Source of the DNA: Ktedonobacter sp. SOSP1-85
GTDB lineage: Bacteria; Chloroflexota; Ktedonobacteria; Ktedonobacterales; Ktedonobacteraceae
Length of the DNA: 64,000 nt
Assembly (NCBI RefSeq): GCF_016587415.1
Contig: NZ_BNJI01000001.1
Coordinates: 682,001 to 746,000 of the forward strand
Reading direction: 5' to 3'
The position numbers and the translations under genes were made by a program. The notes below the pieces were generated by a model. The model was not told the DNA's origin. It made no database searches and saw nothing but the letters and a program-made list of their open reading frames with translations. This document shows positions 9,406 through 18,327 of the stretch, piece by piece (positions within the stretch are counted from its first letter, which is position 1; each line of letters opens with the position of its first letter).

Positions 9406-10710
9406 ATGTCACTTGGAACCATACGCCACAATCCAACCGTTCTTTTTGCCATTTGTTGTCTGGCCTATATCGCCAGTGGTCTGCTGGGCGTGCTCCCCAG
9501 TGCAGGACTGACTCTGCTAGCCCAACATACCCATGTCGCGCTTGGTACCGCCGGGTTGGCCTTTACCGGCAGCGCCTTTGGCTCCATTATCGCGGTTCTG
9601 CTCAGTAGTCTCTTTATCAAAAAAATTGGCGCCAAGCCCGTGATTATGCTTGGCCTGGCTGGTCTGACCATCGCCAGCCTGATTATTCCTACGACGCCTA
9701 TCTTCACATTCTGGCTGGCTGCTCAGGTTCTCCAGGGCATGAGTGGTAGCTTTATTAGCATTGGCCTCTCAATTACGATGACGCTGAACTTTCGCCAGAA
9801 CCTGGGCGAAAAGCTCAACATGCTCTATAGCTTCGCAGGTGTTGGCTCTCTGCTGGCCCCGCTCCTGCTCTCATTTACGATGTCGCTCACTGGTAGTCTG
9901 CTGGTCTCCTTTGTTATTGTGGCCCTGGTCAGCCTTACCTGTCTGCTTGCGTTCAATATGCTGCGCTTCGTCTCGAAGGAGGCTCCTGCGACTACAAGCG
10001 CTGGCGGCAACGTCCAGGTTTCGGAGAAAGCCAGCATGTCACGCATCTTTAAGCATACGTTACTCTGGTTTATGGCGCTGCAAATCTGTTTCTATGTGGG
10101 CGCGGAAGCTGGCTTTAGCAACTGGCTGGTGACCTCAATTAGTCAGAGCGCGAATGTAGCTGTGGCGGTGGCGACACCTGCCGCGACCTTCTTCTGGATT
10201 GGTATGGCCCTTGGTCGTGTTATCGTCGCGCAGCTGATTAAGCGTGGCCTGATCTCTGATGTGCGCCTGCTCTATGCCTGCATTCTCGGTGGCGGCCTGA
10301 GTGGCATCCTGGTCACAGCCTCGCTAAACCTGCCCTACATCTGCTTTATCGGCAGTCTGCTTGAGGGCATCTGTATCGGACCCATCTTCCCGAGTCTACA
10401 ATCGATGGCGACACGCCGTTTCTCGCACTCGCCAACGCTCGTTTCGAGCATGGTTCTGATGAGCGCGGGCCTGGCGGGTATGACGATTCCGCTCTCAATC
10501 GGGATGCTGATCCCCTTCCTGGGTACACGTGGTGGAATGATTATCCCAGCTCTGCTCTGCCTCTGTGTAGCGGTTCCTTTTAGCCTGGCTAATCGCAGCG
10601 AGCGCCAGGTAGTGGTCCATCGCCGCGGCAACGTGCAGGTGGAACCCGTCTCAACGCCCATGCATGAGGTGGCTACACGCGAGCTGCCAGCCATTCCGGC
10701 CTTCGCGTAA
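9406..10710 (+). CDS. Major facilitator superfamily transporter
   Basis: 434 residues with twelve predicted membrane helices and an MFS layout: a loop 2-3 with KKIGAKPVIM after the second helix, a long central loop (about 185-212), and a second bundle with LGRVIVAQLIKRG as the matching loop. The C-terminal 35 residues are hydrophilic. The substrate cannot be read from the sequence; the fold is nearest to the sugar/drug MFS group with a GSAFGSIIAVL-type helix 2. The gene stands alone, ends in a strong hairpin and precedes an AraC-type regulator that may or may not control it. Confidence 0.85.
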   Translation: MSLGTIRHNPTVLFAICCLAYIASGLLGVLPSAGLTLLAQHTHVALGTAGLAFTGSAFGSIIAVLLSSLFIKKIGAKPVIMLGLAGLTIASLIIPTTPIFTFWLAAQVLQGMSGSFISIGLSITMTLNFRQNLGEKLNMLYSFAGVGSLLAPLLLSFTMSLTGSLLVSFVIVALVSLTCLLAFNMLRFVSKEAPATTSAGGNVQVSEKASMSRIFKHTLLWFMALQICFYVGAEAGFSNWLVTSISQSANVAVAVATPAATFFWIGMALGRVIVAQLIKRGLISDVRLLYACILGGGLSGILVTASLNLPYICFIGSLLEGICIGPIFPSLQSMATRRFSHSPTLVSSMVLMSAGLAGMTIPLSIGMLIPFLGTRGGMIIPALLCLCVAVPFSLANRSERQVVVHRRGNVQVEPVSTPMHEVATRELPAIPAFA

Positions 10711-10722
10711 TAAACATAACAA

Positions 10723-10758
10723 AAAGGAGCACGGTCCTGGACAGGACCGTGCTCCTTT
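10723..10758 (+). terminator. Hairpin terminator of the MFS gene
   Basis: Perfect 17-bp arms (10723-10739 and 10742-10758) with a 2-base loop, 12 bases after the MFS stop, ending in TTT. The A-tract at the 5' side and T run at the 3' side fit an intrinsic terminator. Confidence 0.8.
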
Positions 10759-10880
10759 GACAATTCTTTCTTCACAAGATTGACATTCACCACTCTTGAC
10801 AGTTTACCCACCTCCACGCAAAATAGAGAGAGCTAGAATTGACCAGAAGGTGTCTGTAATGCACATCATCCAGGATATCT

Positions 10881-11684
10881 ATGACTATGGAACACCCGCT
10901 CCTCTGGCCCACCGACGCTAATGTGGGCACCATTCACTACCCACCTGGTAGTCACTTCGGTCCCCGCTATCAGCCATGTCTACAACTCGTTTTTCTCCAT
11001 ACTGGTCGTATGACAGTCTGGATCGACAATGTCGCGCACCAGGCAGAGGCCAATACCGTTTTCCTGCTCTTCCCCGGACACCAGGAGCGCTTTGCCTTTG
11101 CCGAAAGCGAGGAGACGCATCACTCCTGGCTACACCTGGATGTTCCTGAACTCTCCCCTGAGCTACACACCCGCCTCCTGGCCCTCCCGCGCCCTCTGCC
11201 GTTAACGCCCCTGATGCAACAGCTTATTCATACCGCGCTCACACTTCAGCCTGCACGCCTCTCCACAACAAGCGAACTCCTGCAATCCCTGGGCACACAG
11301 ATGCTCTGGCTCTACATCGGTGAGGGAGAACTCCACGTGCAACACAACCTGGCTCCCACTCACGCCACCATCGAGCAGGCCCGTGTCTACGTCTATGAGC
11401 ACCTGCATGAACCACTGACATTGGAACAGGTCGCCCAGGCAGTCTCGATTAGCCCCTCATACCTTATCCGCCTCTTCCAGGCCCAACTTCAGACGACACC
11501 TATGGCCTATCTCTGGCAGCTCCGCGTGACACACGGCATCTCGCTTCTCCAGCAGACCGGCCTCTCCGTCCAGGCCATCGCCGACCAATACGGCTTCCAG
11601 ACCCGCCACCACTTCTCGCGCCGCGTGCGCCAGGAACTCGGCTACGGCCCCCAGGAGGTCCGCCGCCGCTCCTGGCTAAGGTAA
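10881..11684 (+). CDS. AraC/XylS family transcriptional regulator
   Basis: 267 residues. The N-terminal half is a cupin-like sensor (about 10-90) and the last 100 residues hold two HTH motifs: LTLEQVAQAVSISPSYLIRLF and a second with LSVQAIADQYGFQTRHHFSRRVRQELGY, the AraC signature. Such proteins bind a small ligand and activate nearby genes. The ligand is unknown; the cupin has no recognisable sugar-binding signature. ATG codons occur at 10881 and 10887, and either may be the start. No operon partner is obvious, since RtcB is convergent. Confidence 0.88.
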   Translation: MTMEHPLLWPTDANVGTIHYPPGSHFGPRYQPCLQLVFLHTGRMTVWIDNVAHQAEANTVFLLFPGHQERFAFAESEETHHSWLHLDVPELSPELHTRLLALPRPLPLTPLMQQLIHTALTLQPARLSTTSELLQSLGTQMLWLYIGEGELHVQHNLAPTHATIEQARVYVYEHLHEPLTLEQVAQAVSISPSYLIRLFQAQLQTTPMAYLWQLRVTHGISLLQQTGLSVQAIADQYGFQTRHHFSRRVRQELGYGPQEVRRRSWLR

Positions 11685-11710
11685 ATAAAAAGAAAGAGCG
11701 AGGTAGGAAG

Positions 11711-11785
11711 GGGTCCGACGCTACTAAAGTACGCGTCTACATATAACGCGCATATGTAGACGCGTACTTTAGTAGCGTCGGACCC
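11711..11785. terminator. Bidirectional hairpin, 34-bp perfect arms
   Basis: Arms 11711-11744 and 11752-11785 are perfect reverse complements with a 7-base loop. It lies between the convergent AraC-type and rtcB genes and can serve both. Its inner 27 bases recur with two mismatches in each arm of a palindrome inside the Ser/Thr kinase gene at 25571-25650, so it is also a member of a repeat family. Confidence 0.75.
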
Positions 11786-11801
11786 GCAGCGCCCGGCCTG
11801 C

Positions 11802-13259
11802 TTACCCCTTCACAACAATGATTGGCTTCAAGCGTACAACAAGCTTCGCCAGGCCGGCGTTGTGGACAACGTTGACGACTTGCTGTGCATCCTTATAAGC
11901 AGTGGGAGCTTCCTCCGCCAGCAGGTTCTTGCTATGAACGCGGACGGTGATGCCCTTCGCTTCAAGCTGCGACAAGAGATCCTTGCCGGAGATGGACTTT
12001 TTGGCCGCGGTACGGCTCTGGCGGCGACCCGCACCATGGCAGCATGAGCCGAAGCTCTGTTCCATCGAGCCTTGCGCGCCAACCAGGACGAATGAGTAAC
12101 GTCCCATGTCGCCTGGGATGAGCACCGGCTGCCCCACAGCACGATACTTCTCTGGCATGGCGGGGTGCCCTGGAGGGAAGGCTCGCGTCGCCCCCTTGCG
12201 GTGAACGCAAACGCGCTTCTTCTCGCCGTCGATCTCGTACTCCTCCATTTTGGCGATGTTATGGCACACGTCGTAGACCATCGGCAGGTCCTTAGCCCGC
12301 GCCTTGCGTCCAAAGACGCTGGAGAAGGCCTCACGTACACCATGCATCAGCAACTGCCGGTTGGCCCAGGCGAAGTTCGCCGCGCAGGCCATGGCGCCGA
12401 GATAGTCCTGCCCCTCCTGGGAATGGATAGGCATACACGCCAGTTGTCTGTCCGCCAGGTGATAGCCGTACGCCTTCTGCTTCGCCTCGGCGATTTTGAT
12501 ATAATCCTCTGCGATCTGGTGCCCAAAGCCCCGGCTCCCGCAGTGGATGGTGGTGACAACCTGGCCCAGTTGCCCGATGCCCAGAGCCTCAGCGGCCTCC
12601 TGGTCATAGATATGGTCTACGTATTGTACCTCGGCGAAATGGTTCCCCGAACCCAGGCTCCCAAGCTGGCCAATGCCACGCTCCAGGGCCTTGCGGCTCA
12701 CGGCCTCAGGCCTGGCCCCCTTCAAGCAGCCATTCTCTTCGGTGACCTCCAGGTCCTCCTCGACACCATATCCCTCTTCAACGGCCCAGGCCGAGCCACG
12801 CTTCATGACCTCGCGCATCTCGCGCTCGGTCAGGCGCCGCATGCCATAGCCACCCACGCCCGAGGGCAGGGTATTGAAGAGAGCGTCCGCGAGCCTATCT
12901 GCCTTGCCCTTGATCTGGTCGCGCACAAGGTCAGTCGCGAGCAGGCGCACGCCACAGTTGATGTCAAAGCCAATCCCACCTGGGGAGACGACACCGTGCT
13001 CGGCATCGGTCGCGGCAACCCCGCCCACGGGGAAGCCATAGCCCCAGTGAATGTCAGGCATACCCAGCGAATGCCCGACGATACCTGGAAGCGTGGCTAC
13101 GTTGGCCACCTGTGTCAGGGCGTTGTCGGACAATATCTGCTGAATTAGCTCATCGTCGGCATATACAATGCCCGGCACGTTCATCGCGTCATTGTACCGC
13201 TTGGGTATCTGCCAGCGGTTAGAATCGATCCGTTCCAATGGGATATTCGCATTGCCCAT
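11802..13259 (-). CDS. rtcB: RNA-splicing ligase RtcB
   Basis: 485 residues, the normal length. RtcB joins RNA 2',3'-cyclic phosphate or 3'-phosphate ends to 5'-OH ends using GTP and Mn. The metal-site residues are all present: Asp99 and Cys102 in GGIGFDINCGVRLL, His207 in GSGNHFAEVQ, His239 in TIHCGSRGFGHQ and His333 in CHNIAK. The guanylylated histidine is His408 in CCHGAGRR. Upstream on the same strand are an Rnl5-type ligase and archease, the known RtcB activator, so this is an RNA-repair set. The gap to the Rnl5-type gene holds a weak inverted repeat, leaving open whether they share a transcript. Confidence 0.96.
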   Translation of the reverse strand: MGNANIPLERIDSNRWQIPKRYNDAMNVPGIVYADDELIQQILSDNALTQVANVATLPGIVGHSLGMPDIHWGYGFPVGGVAATDAEHGVVSPGGIGFDINCGVRLLATDLVRDQIKGKADRLADALFNTLPSGVGGYGMRRLTEREMREVMKRGSAWAVEEGYGVEEDLEVTEENGCLKGARPEAVSRKALERGIGQLGSLGSGNHFAEVQYVDHIYDQEAAEALGIGQLGQVVTTIHCGSRGFGHQIAEDYIKIAEAKQKAYGYHLADRQLACMPIHSQEGQDYLGAMACAANFAWANRQLLMHGVREAFSSVFGRKARAKDLPMVYDVCHNIAKMEEYEIDGEKKRVCVHRKGATRAFPPGHPAMPEKYRAVGQPVLIPGDMGRYSFVLVGAQGSMEQSFGSCCHGAGRRQSRTAAKKSISGKDLLSQLEAKGITVRVHSKNLLAEEAPTAYKDAQQVVNVVHNAGLAKLVVRLKPIIVVKG

Positions 13260-13332
13260 GTCTCTGTTCCCCTCAATTTATCTGTTACATCAACGCATTA
13301 GGAGGAAAGGATTTTGTGGGAGCTGGTTTTTA

Positions 13333-13405
13333 TTCCGCTCACTCACCTCCATTCGGGGCGCAGCGGCACTTTCGCACCTAGCCTAAACGGCTCAAGTGAG
13401 CGGAA
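13333..13405. repeat. Inverted-repeat element between rnl and rtcB
   Basis: Arms TTCCGCTCAC (13333-13342) and GTGAGCGGAA (13396-13405) enclose a segment with CCATTCGGGGCGCAGCGGCAC, cut here to its core CATTCGGGGCGCAGCGGC, a module that recurs near 34455 and 18285. It may fold into a stem that tunes readthrough from the upstream ligase into rtcB. Confidence 0.5.
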
Positions 13406-13466
13406 AGGAAGCCCCACACCTCGGCAGGAGGGAGACCCTCCTGCCCCTCCCCTCCATCGCGCTGCG

Positions 13467-14486
13467 TTACTTATCAGTGTAATCAGTCTTTGAGCCAAAG
13501 AGGTATGAGTCGCTGACATACTTCAGGATGACGCGCCCGGTCTTGGGCGAGGTACGCTCTTGTATCGGGCGCACGACGACGCCTTCTCGGATATGCGCGT
13601 TCTCAGCCAGCAGAGTTGACCCCTCGCTCAAACGCTTGATCTCGTCCAGGCTAAACGGTATGCTGGCCATGACGGGCACGGTCTCAATGCCATAGCGCTC
13701 ACAATACGCCAGGAACTCAGGCCAATCCAGGTAAGCACCATCCACGAGCAAATCAAAGGCGCGAAAGCCGATGCGCCCATTGCTCAAGCCATAGGCAAAG
13801 GATTGGATGCGGCTCCCATAGACCTCGCCAAAGAGGATGACCTGCCGGTGCTCCTGGCCCAGGTCTTCAACCAGCCTCCGCACTGACTCTAGCGTCAGGG
13901 GAAACCAGTAGGTGCTCACCACGAACCTATCGTCATCTGGCCGCTTGCGCCGCAGGGCCTTGGAGCCAGCCATCAACTCGCCCTCAATCATGCCCACGCG
14001 CGAAGAGGTGCCATGAATCTTCTCGCTGACCAGGACCGTTTCGCCCTCAGTAAAGATGTCTGGAAAATTCCGCATGTTCTCAATCTCGGTATACTCCCAG
14101 AAGAGTGAGTGGTCTACCTCAGCATCTCCGGCGCTGGAGCGTAAAGGTGGCTCATACTTCTTCACGCCGTAAAAATCAGCAACGTTCTGCCCCGGCTCCC
14201 AGGCTGCATCCTCGGGCTTCACGATCAGGCCAAAGGATGGCTCACCACGCAGCTTCGCGCATCTGATACGCTGCTTGCTAAGGTATTTCGTCACGCCAAA
14301 GCGCTCCGATAACTCCAGTGGCAGCACAGTATCCGGTGGGAAGTACACAATTTTGTCGCCTACCGTGTACTGCCCCTTGGGAACCACAATCTGCCACCCG
14401 AGCACCTGCGCCAGTTCCAGCGCGTCAGCATTGCTATGTGGCCCAATCTTATCAATGGTCGCCACTGGCACAATCAAACTACTCAT
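13467..14486 (-). CDS. ATP-dependent RNA ligase, Rnl5/DRB0094 type
   Basis: 339 residues. An N-terminal OB-fold-like domain (about 1-110) precedes a nucleotidyltransferase domain, the order seen in Deinococcus radiodurans RNA ligase. Motifs: I, EKIHGTSSR with the adenylated Lys156; III, FGEVYG (219-224); IV, EGVVVRP (301-307); V, LKYVS with Lys322. The family seals 3'-OH/5'-phosphate nicks, chemistry distinct from RtcB. It sits between archease and rtcB on the same strand, which ties it to RNA repair; the native substrate is unknown. Confidence 0.9.
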   Translation of the reverse strand: MSSLIVPVATIDKIGPHSNADALELAQVLGWQIVVPKGQYTVGDKIVYFPPDTVLPLELSERFGVTKYLSKQRIRCAKLRGEPSFGLIVKPEDAAWEPGQNVADFYGVKKYEPPLRSSAGDAEVDHSLFWEYTEIENMRNFPDIFTEGETVLVSEKIHGTSSRVGMIEGELMAGSKALRRKRPDDDRFVVSTYWFPLTLESVRRLVEDLGQEHRQVILFGEVYGSRIQSFAYGLSNGRIGFRAFDLLVDGAYLDWPEFLAYCERYGIETVPVMASIPFSLDEIKRLSEGSTLLAENAHIREGVVVRPIQERTSPKTGRVILKYVSDSYLFGSKTDYTDK

Positions 14487-14522
14487 TGGCTGGCTCCTTC
14501 CTAATCAATCCATCTGGCATCC

Positions 14523-14608
14523 TGTAGGGTTCAGGCTGGCATGGACTTACTCCCGCCCAAGCACAATGCAACCTGTACACTCAAGTCCATGCCAGCCTGA
14601 ACCCTACA
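14523..14608. repeat. Palindromic repeat, GTAGGGT..GGCATGGACT family
   Basis: Perfect 26-bp arms (14523-14548 and 14583-14608) around a 34-base spacer. Each arm contains its own short palindrome. Related pairs of arms occur at 19973-20081, 36774-36854 and, degraded, 57501-57582. Here it separates the small unknown gene from the RNA ligase. Confidence 0.75.
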
Positions 14609-14627
14609 ATTCCGTGATTTGAGGCGC

Positions 14628-14837
14628 TTACTCCGCGCGTCCACCCCGCTTCAACATCGAGCGTCCAATACGCGTGTAGACATACGTTGGGCGCCTCGTC
14701 AGGCGTATTGTCTCGCCAGTCACCGGGGCGGAAACGGTCACGGCGCGGCGGAGCTGGGGCTGCTCATTACCAATGTCCCACCGCCTGGTCACATACGACC
14801 CGGTAGTCCTGGTTCTCGTCTTTACATTCTGCATCAT
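14628..14837 (-). CDS. Small basic protein of unknown function
   Basis: 69 residues from the ATG at 14837, which has GGAGGA nine bases upstream; a longer reading from 14888 lacks such a site. The protein is rich in Arg, Thr and Val, for example RTRTTGSYVTRRWDI and a final RSMLKRGGRAE, with no membrane segment or cysteine in this shorter form. It is not recognised. Its position between archease and an RNA ligase, on the same strand, raises the possibility of an RNA-binding partner, but this rests on position and charge alone. It could also be a chance frame. Confidence 0.45.
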   Translation of the reverse strand: MMQNVKTRTRTTGSYVTRRWDIGNEQPQLRRAVTVSAPVTGETIRLTRRPTYVYTRIGRSMLKRGGRAE

Positions 14838-15114
14838 CTTTGCCGTTCCTCCGGAACTGTAACAACACATTAAGCCTTGCATCATCAACTCGCTTACAGA
14901 GCCAATTCTGCTTTATCTAGAAGCAAGCGTCTATGAGATTTCTCACACTCGCTCGCTTACTAAATCCATATCACTTGCCCTCTTTATAATCTCATCTATA
15001 AAAAGGCAAACAATACAACCTTACAACAGTACAAAAACAGCACCTGTCATATGGCCGAACTCGCGCATCATAAATGGCACATTTACGGATCTGCTGGGGA
15101 TACCCCTCTCTCTC

Positions 15115-15304
15115 GGTAGGGACCCGCTTCAGCGCGTCCAAAGGCGATTAATCGCCCATAGGCGTAGCCCAAAACGTTCCTGGGGAGCTACTTCGCTTGA
15201 TGGGTTTGCCTATTCCTCAGCAAAAAACCGGCTTGCGCCGCACTGCCATAAATGGCATTCGGACGCGCTAAAGCCCCCATTCGGGGACACGGCTGGTCCC
15301 TACC
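15115..15304. repeat. MITE-like element with GGTAGGGACC ends
   Basis: Terminal inverted repeats GGTAGGGACC (15115-15124) and GGTCCCTACC (15295-15304) bound about 190 bases with no coding frame. Inside are the module CCCCCATTCGGGGAC and a hairpin-rich middle. Related ends occur at 39520-39588, and part of the left end near 62552. The remaining bases from 14838 to 15354 are AT-rich and show no gene. Confidence 0.5.
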
Positions 15305-15354
15305 CAAAAGTGCGGGAGATGAACTGGAAGATGGGCGAGCGACTCCGCGAATCC

Positions 15355-15798
15355 CTAAATGTCGAAAATGATCCTTGCCTGGTAAGAGCCACTGACCTCA
15401 TCACGGGTGATGGCGGCCTCGTGCCAGGTGACGGCCTTGATCGCGCTTGCCAGTTCATGACGTTGGGCATCATATGCCTCACCCGTCACTCGGGCTTTTA
15501 AACGCGTCTCGCTCAAATCCAGGATCTCGACATCGCGTACGAGGAGAAACTGCGTATCAAACAGGAAGATCAGTTCATCGAGCCAGCCGATCAATAATGA
15601 GATGTGATCATGGGCTTCGACTGTGACTTCCCGCGTTGTCGCTGGCTTTATCTGCTCCGGTGCGACCATCAGACTCTCCATACCCTGTGCGGCATGAGAA
15701 AAGAGTTCTGGTAGATCCCGACCATAGGCATGTAGCCCGACATCCGCAGTATGCTCAAACACTTCATAGGGGCGCGCAAAGTTCTTCACAAGCGCCAA
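15355..15798 (-). CDS. Archease, RtcB-activating protein
   Basis: 147 residues, the usual size. Archease speeds guanylylation and turnover of RtcB and widens its NTP use. The conserved N-terminal metal-site motif FEHTADVGLHAYG (His16, Asp19), the central LIGWLDELIFLFDT and the late KAVTWHE are all present. It is the most upstream gene of the leftward set archease, small protein, Rnl5-type ligase, rtcB. Several repeats lie between these genes, so they may not all share one transcript. Confidence 0.93.
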   Translation of the reverse strand: MALVKNFARPYEVFEHTADVGLHAYGRDLPELFSHAAQGMESLMVAPEQIKPATTREVTVEAHDHISLLIGWLDELIFLFDTQFLLVRDVEILDLSETRLKARVTGEAYDAQRHELASAIKAVTWHEAAITRDEVSGSYQARIIFDI

Positions 15799-15978
15799 CC
15801 TTTCCAGGACAGTCTCAGACAGGGGATATATGCAGAGGCAAAGCTATTACTGCGATACATATGACTGCCCTCCTTTTCCTATGAAGTATTAGTAGTAGAT
15901 GCTTTAATAGTACCCACGACATTGTGATTTGTCAATACATTTTGCCACCAAATTGAAGAAATCCAATAAAAATCAAGC

Positions 15979-16040
15979 AAGAACGAAAAGCAAATGGACC
16001 GATCACCCGCGGGTGATCGGTCCATTTGCTTTTCGTTCTT
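15979..16040 (-). terminator. 62-bp perfect palindrome ending the CBS gene
   Basis: Perfect 31-bp arms, 15979-16009 and 16010-16040, with no loop bases. It lies two bases beyond the end of the leftward cystathionine beta-synthase gene. A T run flanks the right arm on the plus strand; on the transcribed strand an AAGAAC..GTTCTT stem is followed by a mixed sequence. Confidence 0.75.
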
Positions 16041-16042
16041 TT

Positions 16043-17410
16043 TTATCTAGCGTGAGCCCAGAATTCAAGCAGGTCGCTTTTGGTAACGATGCCCTCAAGC
16101 AGGCCATTGTGAACGACGGCGACTGCCGAGTGCCCCATGTTGAAGAGCGTATAGGCCTCGCGGGCCTCAGAGACCGCGTCCAGTACGGGGAAGGCTGGTC
16201 CTTGCAACTGGCCGACCGTGGTCGATTCCAGGGGCTCTCCACTCGCCAGGCGACGTAGCAGCAGGTCTTCGGTCAGGCTGCCCACCATCTTGCCACCCTC
16301 CATGACGGGCGTCTGGCTGATACCATAGCGCCGCAGCAACTCAACGGCATCGGCGACCGAGTCGTTGGGAGTGATACTGACCACCAGGGGCATGCTCTGT
16401 GAGTGCGAGCGGCGATACGCTAGCACATCCTGCATGACTGGCTGCTCACTCTCGGCCTGGACCAGCAAGTTGTTCTCGCGCATCCAGGTATCGTTAAACT
16501 GCTTGGTCAGGTAGCCGCGACCCGTGTCGGGGAGCAACACAACCAGCACATCCTGAGGAGTAAGACGCTTGGCATAGGTCATAGCCGCTGCCAGGGCCGT
16601 GCCCCCCGAGCCACCAACCAGAATACCCTCCTCGCGTGCCAGGCGCCTGGCCCAGTAGAACGAGGTACGATCATCAACACGAATCACGTCGTCGACAACA
16701 GCGGTATCATAGTTGCGCGGGAACATGTCCATGCCGATACCCTCGACCTTGTAGGGCTTGGGGGTATCACCCGAGTAGACCGAGCCTGGAGGATCCGCGC
16801 CAATGATTTTGATCTGTGGATTCTGCTCTTTGAGATAGCGGCTGGTCCCAGAAATAGTTCCACCTGTGCCGATGCCCGCGACGAAAGCCGTGATCTTGCC
16901 CGCCGTATCGCGCCAAATCTCTGGGCCCGTGGAGCTATAGTGCGCCGCCGGATTGGCCGGATTCGAATACTGGTCGGGGCAGCACGCGCCCGGAATCTCC
17001 TTCGCCAGGCGATAGGCGACATTTTTGTAGTACTCCGGCGAGTCATGGGTAACGCTGCTCGGGCAGATCACAACCTCCGCGCCATACGCGCGCAACAGGC
17101 TCCGCTTCTCCTCGCTGGCCTTGTCGGTCATGACGAAGATGCAGTGATAGCCTTTGATCGCCGCCGCGATTGCCAGGCCATGCCCGGTGTTACCGCTCGT
17201 TGGCTCGACAATTGTCCCACCTGGACGCAGCAGGCCCTGCTGCTCGCAGTACTCGATCATCGCCGGGCCAATGCGATCCTTCACGCTCCCACCCGGATTA
17301 AAAAACTCCACCTTCGCCAGCACCATCGGCGGCACATCGCTTGCGATGCGCTTCAACTGCACCAGCGGCGTATTCCCGATCCCCTCTAATAGCGAATCGT
17401 AATAACGCAT
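16043..17410 (-). CDS. Cystathionine beta-synthase with CBS-domain pair
   Basis: 455 residues from the ATG at 17410, chosen because GGAGGGG lies five bases upstream; a frame to 17476 lacks such a site. The PLP-dependent domain (1-320) has the Schiff-base Lys44 in GGSVKDRIG, the phosphate-binding SGNTG (72-76) and GTGGTISG. Two CBS motifs follow (about 335-395 and 400-452), which in related enzymes sense adenosyl compounds. The reaction would be serine plus homocysteine to cystathionine, the first step of transsulfuration, though a cysteine synthase role cannot be excluded. No cystathionine lyase lies nearby. Confidence 0.88.
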   Translation of the reverse strand: MRYYDSLLEGIGNTPLVQLKRIASDVPPMVLAKVEFFNPGGSVKDRIGPAMIEYCEQQGLLRPGGTIVEPTSGNTGHGLAIAAAIKGYHCIFVMTDKASEEKRSLLRAYGAEVVICPSSVTHDSPEYYKNVAYRLAKEIPGACCPDQYSNPANPAAHYSSTGPEIWRDTAGKITAFVAGIGTGGTISGTSRYLKEQNPQIKIIGADPPGSVYSGDTPKPYKVEGIGMDMFPRNYDTAVVDDVIRVDDRTSFYWARRLAREEGILVGGSGGTALAAAMTYAKRLTPQDVLVVLLPDTGRGYLTKQFNDTWMRENNLLVQAESEQPVMQDVLAYRRSHSQSMPLVVSITPNDSVADAVELLRRYGISQTPVMEGGKMVGSLTEDLLLRRLASGEPLESTTVGQLQGPAFPVLDAVSEAREAYTLFNMGHSAVAVVHNGLLEGIVTKSDLLEFWAHAR

Positions 17411-17476
17411 ATTCCCCTCCCTCAAGGGAGCCTTATCCTTATTGGTTTCTATCATTTCGACCTCGTCGATGTACAA

Positions 17477-18120
17477 ATGACGACACAGCGAAACGCGGAC
17501 GACACGAGGACATGGCGGGATAAAGCGCGTGAGATCAACGTTGATGCCACTTCGAGGCCCCGCAGCTTAGCCAACCCTGGCCCTTACAATCTCCCTGTGT
17601 CAGCGTCAAAACAAGCATACAGATGTAATGTCGTTAAAGCTGATAAGACATTACAGCATATGTGACACTCCGCCAGGGGCTAAAGCCCCACGGATTCTTT
17701 CGCCTCTCCTCTGTACGCGAGTGGCAGAGAAATGGAGCAGAACTCCGACTCGTTGCCTCTCGTAGTGGAGGAGGAAAAGCTGAGAGGACGCATCCATCCA
17801 TGCGTGTTCTCTCTTGCGCGGTGCCATGCGCGGTGCTGCTCTCATGCCTTACGAAAAGGGAGAGATGGCCCACAACTCCCGTTTTTGGCCTCCTGGAGAG
17901 AAGCATCACCCGCCTCTTTCGAGACTCAATCCTGGGGAACGTACCCACCAGGGCGGAGGCTTTTCCTGTGCTACTATTTGACAGACGCTACACTTCCTAA
18001 AGCCGTGGAGTGGACCCGTGCCTTCGAGCGTCAAACTAGCCGATATATTGGTGAACACAGTATAACACAAACTTTCCCGCGACTACACCACACCTCTCTA
18101 CCTCTAAGCGCCCTCTCACT
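17477..18120. other. Gene-free stretch with transposon-like debris
   Basis: About 640 bases with several overlapping open frames, none with family features, a good start or biased composition; I read it as non-coding. Short phrases such as CTAAAGCCCCACGG near 17680 and CTAAAGCCGTGGAG near 17997 face each other as imperfect inverted copies, like the ends of a decayed insertion, but no transposase remnant was recognised. Confidence 0.35.
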
Positions 18121-18123
18121 CCC

Positions 18124-18313
18124 ATAGGCGCCCGATTTATCGCGCGCCAGGCGATTTATCGCAGTGACACATAATTGCAGTTATTTCACCATAACGATAT
18201 AACATCTCGTGACAAACACCGCCTCGCCATGGGACTGGTCGCACACGGTATCACTGCGATAAATCGCCTGGCGCGCCGTAAACCACCATTCGGGGGCGCG
18301 GCGGGGCGCCTAT
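18124..18313. repeat. Inverted-repeat element, 26-bp inner arms
   Basis: Inner arms 18142-18167 and 18251-18276 are perfect reverse complements (26 bp); outer arms ATAGGCGCC and GGCGCCTAT (18124-18132 and 18305-18313) add a second pair. The right side also holds CCATTCGGGGGCGCGGCGG. This looks like a MITE-like unit. It ends 14 bases from the stop of the next leftward gene and may act as its terminator. Confidence 0.6.
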
Positions 18314-18327
18314 ATGTGGGTTGCCCT

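Noticed and set aside
12165..13148. 327-codon open frame opposite rtcB
   Set aside because: Shadow of the highly biased rtcB codons; no domain and no ribosome site.
17634..18127. Overlapping open frames of 100-130 codons on both strands
   Set aside because: No start signals, no hydrophobic or domain pattern, frames overlap each other; better read as decayed, non-coding DNA.
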